In this document: in pieces, positions 6,700-11,178 of the stretch
Position numbering within the stretch: the stretch's first letter is position 1
Layout: each line of letters begins with the position of its first letter
NCBI GenBank assembly: GCA_035642125.1
Contig: DASQSZ010000124.1
Span: 1 to 11,178, forward strand
Length of the DNA: 11,178 nt
Direction: 5' to 3'
Origin: CALAED01 sp937891035
GTDB taxonomy: Bacteria > Actinomycetota > Actinomycetes > Streptosporangiales > Streptosporangiaceae
Made by a program: the position numbers and the translations under genes
The notes under the pieces: model-generated
The model's input: only the letters and a program-made list of their open reading frames with translations
Told to the model about the DNA's origin: nothing
Databases searched by the model: none

Positions 6700-7110
6700 A
6701 TGGGTGTGGATCTGCGCAAGGCGGCAAAGCGATTCGCCCGAACCTGGGAGGCGAGCTGGGCGCGCCGAGACGTTGACGGCATCGCCGAGCTCTACGCCGC
6801 GGACTGCGTTCATAGATCGATGCCGTTCCGGCCGCCGCATATGGGAAGTACCGCTGTGGTCGACTACCTGCGCTGGTCGTTCGCCGACGAACCCGCCACC
6901 TCGGTCCGGTTCGGCGACCCCATTGTGGACGGCGACAGGGCGGCGATGGAGTATCTGGTCACCGCGGTCGAGGCGGCGACAGAGCGCCCGGTGACACTGG
7001 CCGGCTGCGCCTTCGTCAGGTTCAACGACGAAGGACTGGTCACCGAGGTGCGCGACTATTGGCATGTGACCGAGGGGCACCACGAGCCGGTCGGCGCGCT
7101 CTTCCTGTGA
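6700..7110 (+). CDS. SnoaL-like / NTF2-fold protein
   Basis: A 136-residue protein with the pattern of the SnoaL-like polyketide cyclase/NTF2-fold superfamily. It has an N-terminal helix with WEASWARRDVDGIAELYAADCVHRSMPF (residues about 16-43), a middle helix around VVDYLRWSF, strands with RPVTLAGCAFVRFNDEGLVTEVRDYW (about 96-120), and a short C-terminal tail. The fold covers cyclases, isomerases, epoxide hydrolases and non-enzymatic binding proteins, so the reaction cannot be assigned. The start is secure: GGAGGGA (6688-6694) lies 5 nt before ATG 6700. It is divergent from the hydrolase/DUF6295 operon and upstream of an MFS transporter with its own promoter. The DnaA-box-like dyad just upstream may influence expression. 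Confidence 0.82.
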   Translation: MGVDLRKAAKRFARTWEASWARRDVDGIAELYAADCVHRSMPFRPPHMGSTAVVDYLRWSFADEPATSVRFGDPIVDGDRAAMEYLVTAVEAATERPVTLAGCAFVRFNDEGLVTEVRDYWHVTEGHHEPVGALFL

Positions 7111-7181
7111 GGCGCCCGGCGTCGGCCGCCCAGCGTGCGCCGCCCAGAGGATAACCGAGTGCCGTGTGTGCGGCGCGTGTG

Positions 7182-7187
7182 TAAGAT
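7182..7187 (+). promoter_or_regulatory. -10 element giving a leaderless start at 7195
   Basis: TAAGAT fits TANNNT and is followed by 7 nt and then ATG at 7195, the spacing of leaderless actinobacterial mRNAs. No good -35 is seen. The ATG is in frame with the MFS transporter but meets TGA after five codons. Confidence 0.5.
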
Positions 7188-7194
7188 CGGGATC

Positions 7195-7212
7195 ATGACA
7201 TGGCGATGTTGA
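7195..7212 (+). CDS. possible five-codon leaderless leader peptide or broken transporter start
   Basis: ATG at the predicted transcription start reads M-T-W-R-C and then TGA (7210-7212), in the same frame as the transporter. Two explanations are possible. It may be a true leader peptide (short leaderless ORFs, some Cys-containing, are known in actinobacteria) or the original start of the transporter, interrupted by a nonsense codon. A second ATG at 7200 in another frame reads M-A-M-L-S-L-P before its own TGA, and would join the transporter frame if one base near 7221 were removed. Confidence 0.3.
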   Translation: MTWRC

Positions 7213-7272
7213 GCCTCCCCTGAGGCCAGGCTCGCGCGCAGGCTGTATGCCTACGCGTTCCTGAACGATTTC

Positions 7273-8427
7273 GTGCTGCTGTACCCGGTGTACGCGGTGT
7301 TGTTCGCCGAGACCGGGCTGTCGGCGGCACACATCTCGTCGCTGTTCGCGATCTGGTCGGTCACCGGCTTCGTCATCGAGGTGCCGTCCGGCGTCTGGGC
7401 GGATGTCTTTTCCCGTCGGAAGCTGTTGACGGTCGCTCCTGTCCTGACGGGCGCGGGCTTCGCGTTGTGGACCTTCTTCCCGTCCTACCTGTCCTTCGCC
7501 GCGGGCTTCGTCCTGTGGGGTGCGGGCAGCGCCATGCAGTCGGGCACCCAGCAGGCCCTCGTGTACGAGGAGCTCAAGCGGGTGGGCGCGGCAGGCGCTT
7601 ATGCCCGTCTCACCGGGCGGGCGGAGGCGGCGAGTACCGCTGGGCACCTGATCGCCACGGCGCTCACCGGGCTGGCACTGGCCATCGGCGGCTACCAGGC
7701 CGTGGGCGTCGCGAGCGTGGCGGCCACCCTGCTCGCGGCGGCTGTCGGCTGGACCCTTCCGGAAACCCGCCCGCCCCGGGGTCGTGCCGACAGGACGGAC
7801 GACACGGACGACACGGACGACACGGGCCGCAGCGACCGCGCGGGACGTAGGGACCCCACGGCCGGGGCTCGCCAGGGCTACACCGACGTGCTGCGCGGCG
7901 GCCTGGCCGAGGTACGGCGCAGCCGCTCGATCCGGCGGGTGCTGGTCCTGGTCTCGGTGCTCACCGGCGTCACCGCGGTGGACGAGTTCGTGCCGCTGCT
8001 CGTCCGTTCGACCCACGTCGGTCCCACCGCGCTCACCCTGCTCGTCGGTCTCGTGACGGTCGGTTTCGCGGTGGGCGGATTGTGCGCCGGCCGCGGCACG
8101 CGGCTGCTGGCGCCGGCGCTGGTCATCGCCGCCGGGTGCCTGGCCGCCGGGGCCCTCAGCGGCCGGCCCGCCGGCATCGTGCTCGTCGCCGCCGCGTTCG
8201 CGATCTTCCAGTGGGCGAGCGTCGCCGCCGACGCCAGGCTGCAGGACCAGATCTCCGACGATGCCCGGGCGACGGTCACCTCGCTCGCCGGTCTCGGCAC
8301 CGAGACGGTCGGCATAGCGATCTTCGCCGCATACGCGGCCGGATCGTTCTGGCTGGGCCCGGCGCCCCTGTTCGCGCTGGTCGCCGTCCCCTATGTGGTG
8401 ATCGCCCTCCTCTTCCGCCGGGACTAA
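7273..8427 (+). CDS. MFS transporter, N-terminus disrupted or unusually started
   Basis: A 384-residue major facilitator permease with about twelve hydrophobic segments. The loop after TM2 has motif A in PSGVWADVFSRR (38-49), and a charged cytoplasmic loop of about 45 residues (162-208) separates the two halves. Small drug-exporter-like MFS proteins look like this; the substrate is unknown. GTG 7273 is the first standard start in the frame, but it falls inside TM1. The protein-like sequence ARLARRLYAYAFLNDF continues upstream to 7213 and is stopped by TGA at 7210-7212, with no ATG, GTG or TTG between. The gene is therefore a nonsense or frameshift mutant, is read through or started unconventionally, or contains a sequence error. 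The central loop holds a 9-bp triple repeat. The gene appears to have its own promoter (TAAGAT, 7182) and is probably not co-transcribed with the kinase, since a hairpin follows. Confidence 0.85.
   Translation: MLLYPVYAVLFAETGLSAAHISSLFAIWSVTGFVIEVPSGVWADVFSRRKLLTVAPVLTGAGFALWTFFPSYLSFAAGFVLWGAGSAMQSGTQQALVYEELKRVGAAGAYARLTGRAEAASTAGHLIATALTGLALAIGGYQAVGVASVAATLLAAAVGWTLPETRPPRGRADRTDDTDDTDDTGRSDRAGRRDPTAGARQGYTDVLRGGLAEVRRSRSIRRVLVLVSVLTGVTAVDEFVPLLVRSTHVGPTALTLLVGLVTVGFAVGGLCAGRGTRLLAPALVIAAGCLAAGALSGRPAGIVLVAAAFAIFQWASVAADARLQDQISDDARATVTSLAGLGTETVGIAIFAAYAAGSFWLGPAPLFALVAVPYVVIALLFRRD
7798..7824 (+). repeat. 9-bp tandem repeat x3 in the MFS central loop
   Basis: GACGACACG occurs three times in perfect tandem and encodes Asp-Asp-Thr repeats (residues 176-184) in the cytoplasmic loop between the transporter halves. 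Copy number can change without shifting the frame, so it is a likely length-variable site. Confidence 0.85.
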
Positions 8428-8491
8428 CCGGCTGATCGCATGGTGGTCCGGAGTCGTAGCGATGACGTGACAAAGGGCAAGGACTTTTCCC

Positions 8492-8537
8492 GTGCCGCGC
8501 GGGGAGATATCCCTTACCGGCACTCGCGGCGCGGCAC
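8492..8537. terminator. hairpin between transporter and kinase genes
   Basis: GTGCCGCGC (8492-8500) and GCGCGGCAC (8529-8537) form a perfect 9-bp stem. The 28-nt loop holds a small GGG/CCC hairpin around AGATAT. It begins 65 nt after the transporter stop. It may be a terminator, or a 5' leader structure of the kinase mRNA. Confidence 0.4.
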
Positions 8538-8577
8538 TACCGGCGGGCCAGCGCTCTCGGCATGATCGGCACTTCGA

Positions 8578-8639
8578 GTGATGAGCGTGAGTATGAGGAT
8601 GAGGAAGCCCCCGAGCGAAGAAGGTCTGTGATGAGCGTG
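8578..8639 (+). repeat. 12-bp direct repeat at the kinase start
   Basis: GTGATGAGCGTG occurs exactly at 8578-8589 and again at 8628-8639, where it carries the kinase start codon. The copies are 50 bp apart and in different frames. The upstream copy is followed by ATGAGGATGAGG and encodes no sensible product. Confidence 0.6.
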
Positions 8640-9599
8640 GTCGTGGTGGGCGAGGCCCTGGTGGATCTGACGGCCGACGAAGGTGATCCCACCCGCTTCA
8701 CGGCCCATCCGGGCGGCAGTCCGGCGAACGTCGCCGTGACGCTGGCCCGGCTCGGTACGCCCGTACGCTTCGCCGGCCGGCTCGCCAGGGACGGCTTCGG
8801 CCGGCTGCTGCGCGCGCACCTGACCGGCAACGGCGTCGACCTGTCGCTGTGCGTCGACGCCGCCGAGCCCGCCGGGCTCGCCGTCGTGACGCGGGCGGCC
8901 GACGGTCATGCGGAGTACGCCTTCCACGTCACCGGCACCGCCGACTGGCAATGGAAGACCGCGGAGCTTCCGCACGATCTCGATGCCGACACCCTGGCGA
9001 TCCACACGGGTTCGCTGGCGCTCGCGCTCGCGCCCGGCGGTCCGGCGATCGCGGTCTGGCTGGCCGAGCAGCGGCGCGCCGGGCGGGTGATCAGCCTCGA
9101 TCCCAACGTCCGCCCGGCCGTGCTCCATGATCCGCGCTGGTATCGCCCGCGCCTCGAATCGTGGGCGGGGCGCAGCGACATCGTCAAGGCCAGCGTCGAG
9201 GACCTCGCCTGGGTTTACCCGGGTGAAGATCCGGACGGGGTGGCGCTCCGCTGGTCCGTACGAGGGTCGGCGCTCGTGGTCATCACGCACGGCGCCGCCG
9301 GCGTCGACGCGGTGGTCGATGGCCAGATCGTACGGCGCCCGGCCCGGCCGGCCACCGTCGCCGACACCGTTGGCGCCGGCGACGCGGTATCGGGTGCGCT
9401 GCTCGATTGGCTGGCCCGCCACGACCGGCTCTCCCGGGCGGCGCTCGCCGCGATCACGCCGAGCGAGATGGCGACGGCACTCGACTTCGCGGCCGAGGTC
9501 GCCGCCGTGACCGTGAGCCGCCCGGGCGCCGACCCGCCGCACCGCGACGAACTCGGCGTCGCCGTTACCGGGTCGGCGGAGTCGGCCGGGTTGGCCTAA
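8631..9599 (+). CDS. PfkB-family carbohydrate kinase, fructokinase-like
   Basis: A 322-residue sugar kinase of the ribokinase/PfkB family, which phosphorylates a sugar with ATP in the cytoplasm. The first signature is HPGGSPANVAVTLARLG (26-42), where the Gly-Gly lid contacts the sugar. The second is DTVGAGDAVSGALL (245-258), with the catalytic base D251 and anion-hole GAGD. DPNVRP (157-162) and KASVEDLAWVYPGED (186-200) are typical of fructokinase-like members, but another sugar such as a deoxy-sugar or ribose cannot be excluded. The ATG at 8631 is chosen because GAAGAAGG (8617-8624) precedes it by 6 nt and MSVVVVGEALVD is the usual beginning; an earlier in-frame ATG at 8562 adds only charged residues. 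No sugar transporter or repressor accompanies it. It is convergent with the VOC gene. Confidence 0.93.
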   Translation: MSVVVVGEALVDLTADEGDPTRFTAHPGGSPANVAVTLARLGTPVRFAGRLARDGFGRLLRAHLTGNGVDLSLCVDAAEPAGLAVVTRAADGHAEYAFHVTGTADWQWKTAELPHDLDADTLAIHTGSLALALAPGGPAIAVWLAEQRRAGRVISLDPNVRPAVLHDPRWYRPRLESWAGRSDIVKASVEDLAWVYPGEDPDGVALRWSVRGSALVVITHGAAGVDAVVDGQIVRRPARPATVADTVGAGDAVSGALLDWLARHDRLSRAALAAITPSEMATALDFAAEVAAVTVSRPGADPPHRDELGVAVTGSAESAGLA

Positions 9600-9676
9600 G
9601 CCGCGGCCGCGACCGGCCATGGCAAAACGACGTCAACAGGCGGCACCCCGGCGCCTAGCTTCATCCACCGCCGGCG

Positions 9677-9691
9677 GCCCCGCCTCGGGGC
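9677..9691. terminator. short hairpin between convergent genes
   Basis: GCCCCG (9677-9682) and CGGGGC (9686-9691) pair around a 3-nt loop in the 117-bp gap between the kinase and the VOC gene. Position suggests a bidirectional terminator. There is no T-tract. Confidence 0.45.
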
Positions 9692-9716
9692 ATCGAGAAT
9701 TACGCGGCCGCCCGTC

Positions 9717-10094
9717 TTATGCGTCGCCGGTCAGCGCGCGCAGCACGCAGAACTCGTTGCCCTCGGGGTCGGCCATGACCACCCACGAGACGTCGGGGCC
9801 CTGACCCACCGAGGCCCGCAGCGCCCCGAGCCCGATCAGCCGGGCCACCTCAGCGTCTTGATCGCTCGGCCGCAGGTCGAGATGGAGCCGATTCTTGCCG
9901 GGGTTGGGGTCGGGCACCCGGAGGAAAAGCGGGTCGGGCGCCACCCCGTCCGCCGCGCTCCCGGCGGGCGGCTCGAGGACGATCTCGTCAGGGGCGTCAT
10001 GAGTACGCCGCCAGCCGAGCGCGGCCTCCCAGAAGGCGGCCACCGCCGCCGGGTCGTGACAGTCCACGCACACGCATTGGATTCGCAAGGTCAT
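9717..10094 (-). CDS. VOC-family glyoxalase-like protein
   Basis: A 125-residue single-domain protein of the vicinal oxygen chelate superfamily, glyoxalase-like type. Visible motifs are VDCHDPAAVAAFWEAALGW (10-28), the KNRLHLDL strand with candidate metal or contact residue H71 (67-74) and DPEGNEFCVLRAL with E115 (109-121). Such proteins carry out glyoxalase, dioxygenase or antibiotic-binding reactions, or have no catalysis; the function here is open. The frame stays open to 10358, but the DNA beyond 10094 is intergenic in character and contains the DnaA-box-like cluster, so ATG 10094 (MTLRIQCVCVD) is the start. The ribosome-binding site is weak. It is convergent with the kinase and divergent from the membrane protein gene at 10399. 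Confidence 0.88.
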   Translation of the reverse strand: MTLRIQCVCVDCHDPAAVAAFWEAALGWRRTHDAPDEIVLEPPAGSAADGVAPDPLFLRVPDPNPGKNRLHLDLRPSDQDAEVARLIGLGALRASVGQGPDVSWVVMADPEGNEFCVLRALTGDA

Positions 10095-10133
10095 GCCTGA
10101 CTCTGCGCCACTCGATCTCTCGGCGTCGACTGG

Positions 10134-10278
10134 TTTTCCACAACCTGTGGACGGAGCGCACCGGGTGTAAACCCTGGGGGTAAGAGTCCTTGCCACGTCC
10201 CCAACCTGTGGAAAACTTGCGCGCCGGTCGGAGTGGGAGCTCCGCGGGCCGGCCGGCGCACCTACAGGCTGTGGATAA
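10134..10278. promoter_or_regulatory. cluster of four DnaA-box-like sites
   Basis: The sites are TTTTCCACA on plus at 10134-10142, CCGTCCACA on minus at 10146-10154, TTTTCCACA on minus at 10207-10215 and TTATCCACA on minus at 10270-10278. The last matches the classical DnaA box exactly. The second fits the YYGTCCACA form used in Streptomyces. Core TCCACA is shared by all. No dnaA, dnaN or gyrB gene is near, so this is not oriC. A DnaA-titration or DnaA-regulated promoter is possible. Confidence 0.5.
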
Positions 10279-10300
10279 CCCGCCGACGGGGTCATGTCTC

Positions 10301-10327
10301 GCATATCGCCAGCATGGCGACCTATGC
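10301..10327. promoter_or_regulatory. palindromic operator candidate
   Basis: TCGCCA (10306-10311) and TGGCGA (10315-10320) pair around a 3-nt loop, extended by GCATA (10301-10305) and TATGC (10323-10327) with a 2-nt bulge. It lies about 72 bp upstream of the membrane protein start. It may be a regulator site or a small hairpin. Confidence 0.35.
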
Positions 10328-10398
10328 CGCGTTCGGTGCCAGGATGGGGGCTTCGCATCGTCCGCGAAGGCCTGGCCGTGGAGACGGAGGACGGCGAG

Positions 10399-11055
10399 AT
10401 GTCAGCAGATGCCGAAGACGTCGGCCATGACGCCGAGAACCGTTCCGCGACCGGTCCCGCCGGCCCTCCCGGTGGAGGTCATCCGGGGGGTCATCCGGCG
10501 GGCGACCCCGCAGGCCACCCCGGAGGCGAACCCCCGGGTTATCCCACGGGCCATCCGTGGAGCCCTACCGAGCTCCGGCCCCATGACCACCCTGATGACC
10601 GGCCGGACGCACGGTGGGCACGCCGGTCGCGCCGGCCCTCCGGGACCGGCTGCGCGTTGACCGTCCTGATGATCTGGATCGGCATCGGCGCCGCCCTCGT
10701 CGACTACCGCCTCGTGCTGGCCGCCAGGGTCTACTGCGGCGCGGGGGACGAAGCCGGTGACGTGTTCGCGCTCAACATCGAGATGCTTCCCCGGCTGGTG
10801 ATCGGCCCGGTCATGGCGTACGCCCCATACCTGCTGATCACCTTTATCGGCCGCAGCATGTCGCCGCTGTGGCGGTTCGCGCCGTCCCGAGCGTTCATCA
10901 GGCTCATCGCCGTGCTGGCCGGGGCGGCGGCCGCCGCCGCGCTGATCGTCTTCGACTTCGCGCAGATCGGCACCCTCGCCGGTCATCTCGGCGACACGGG
11001 CCTGTGCGCCCGCGACAACGTGCCGCCGTGGTGGCCCGACTGGCTCCCCGCTTGA
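10399..11055 (+). CDS. three-helix membrane protein with N-terminal xGxP repeats
   Basis: I do not recognise a named family. The 218-residue protein starts at ATG 10399 (CGGAGG 8 nt upstream); the frame is open further upstream but without support. Residues 1-80 are hydrophilic and include seven perfect-register tetrapeptides at 26-53 (GGHP, GGHP, AGDP, AGHP, GGEP, PGYP, TGHP), then a His/Asp stretch and an Arg-rich patch (RWARRSRR, 72-79). Hydrophobic helices lie at about 85-107, 130-151 and 165-187. The positive patch and the Arg-containing 152-168 loop put the N-terminus inside. C113 and C203 would then both face outside and could form a disulfide. The C-terminus is Trp/Pro-rich (NVPPWWPDWLP). 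No enzyme motif is seen. It may be a surface or envelope protein; neighbours give no clue. Confidence 0.75.
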   Translation: MSADAEDVGHDAENRSATGPAGPPGGGHPGGHPAGDPAGHPGGEPPGYPTGHPWSPTELRPHDHPDDRPDARWARRSRRPSGTGCALTVLMIWIGIGAALVDYRLVLAARVYCGAGDEAGDVFALNIEMLPRLVIGPVMAYAPYLLITFIGRSMSPLWRFAPSRAFIRLIAVLAGAAAAAALIVFDFAQIGTLAGHLGDTGLCARDNVPPWWPDWLPA

Positions 11056-11092
11056 CCTCGCGAACCCGAAAGAGGGCCGGGGCCGCCGACCT

Positions 11093-11176
11093 TCACCGCC
11101 CCGGCAGGCCCTTGTCGAGGCCCGCGCGGCGCAGCGCGTCGCCCAATGCGGTGTCGGCCGCGGCGGCGCGGCCGCC
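11093..11176 (-). CDS. C-terminal end of an unidentified gene, cut by window edge
   Basis: On the minus strand the frame reads ADTALGDALRRAGLDKGLPGR and then TGA at 11095-11093, preceded by Gly/Arg/Ala-rich residues to the window edge. The amphipathic LGDALRRAGL helix and normal codon use make it look like the tail of a real protein. Too little is present to name it. It is convergent with the membrane protein gene, 37 bp away. Confidence 0.5.
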   Translation of the reverse strand, partial: GGRAAAADTALGDALRRAGLDKGLPGR

Positions 11177-11178
11177 GC

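Larger units (their letters stand above)
10095..10398. other. 304-bp divergent intergenic region
   Basis: It separates the VOC gene (-) from the membrane protein gene (+). It holds four DnaA-box-like sites (10134-10278) and a dyad at 10301-10327: GCATA-TCGCCA, a GCA loop, then TGGCGA, CC and TATGC. A further small CTTCGC/GCGAAG stem lies at 10351-10369. Open frames crossing it have no ribosome-binding site and look non-coding. Confidence 0.6.

Noticed and set aside
7210..7212. TGA as a selenocysteine codon
   Set aside because: MFS transporters are not selenoproteins and no SECIS-like hairpin is evident just after the codon; mutation, error or leader-peptide explanations are simpler.
7798..7824. 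A CRISPR or iteron array
   Set aside because: Three contiguous 9-mers without spacers inside a coding frame are a simple tandem repeat.
6442..8523. Very long open frame (about 690 codons) on the minus strand
   Set aside because: It lies antisense to the SnoaL-like and MFS genes and crosses promoters. Its product is Arg/Gly/Asp-rich low complexity, typical of the mirror frame in GC-rich coding DNA.
10159..10180. A riboswitch or structured RNA near the GTGTAAACCC-GGGGGTAAG segment
   Set aside because: No long pairing arms or known riboswitch core could be built by eye on either strand.
10134..10278. A replication origin (oriC)
   Set aside because: Only four boxes are present, with no AT-rich unwinding region and no dnaA, dnaN or gyrB neighbours.

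Overview
This is an 11.2 kb piece of a very GC-rich chromosome with strong third-position G/C bias and GTG as well as ATG starts. Several start codons lie within about 10 nt of a TANNNT-type -10 element, as in near-leaderless actinobacterial mRNAs. The gene families point to a soil actinomycete, probably of the Streptosporangiales/Nonomuraea-Actinomadura kind. That placement is inferred; no rRNA or other phylogenetic marker is present.

Layout: (1) 3-1172 (+), the C-terminal 389 residues of a BBE-type FAD-linked oxidoreductase cut by the window edge, followed by a long imperfect hairpin (1214-1275) and about 200 unexplained bases. (2) 1490-2134 (-), a TetR-family regulator with a WHG-type effector domain. 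It is divergent from 2304-3305 (+), a secreted ricin-B-like beta-trefoil protein, and two operator-like dyads lie between them. A perfect 13-bp hairpin follows the secreted gene. (3) 3581-5353 (+), a secreted amidase-signature hydrolase with a Gly/Ala/Thr-rich tail. (4) 5407-6488 (-), a two-gene unit made of a dienelactone hydrolase-family protein and a translationally coupled DUF6295-like small protein. (5) 6700-7110 (+), a SnoaL-like NTF2-fold protein divergent from the pair. (6) 7273-8427 (+), an MFS transporter whose real N-terminus is cut off from any normal start by an in-frame TGA. (7) 8631-9599 (+), a PfkB-family sugar kinase, convergent with 9717-10094 (-), a VOC/glyoxalase-like protein. 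(8) 10399-11055 (+), a three-helix membrane protein with seven tandem xGxP tetrapeptides. (9) 11093-11176 (-), the last codons of a further gene.

The genes do not form one obvious pathway. This is a set of short, mostly independently transcribed accessory units: secreted enzymes or binders, an exporter, a sugar kinase and small-molecule enzymes. No phage, IS element, CRISPR array, tRNA or rRNA is visible.

The points most worth a second look are: the MFS start region, where a leaderless ATG reaches a TGA after five codons; DnaA-box-like sequences in two divergent intergenic regions, one of which holds four in 145 bp; the conserved-looking hydrolase/DUF6295 pair; the unrecognised C-terminal region of the secreted trefoil protein; and the tetrapeptide-repeat membrane protein. 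I do not see convincing evidence for a complete new multi-gene system.
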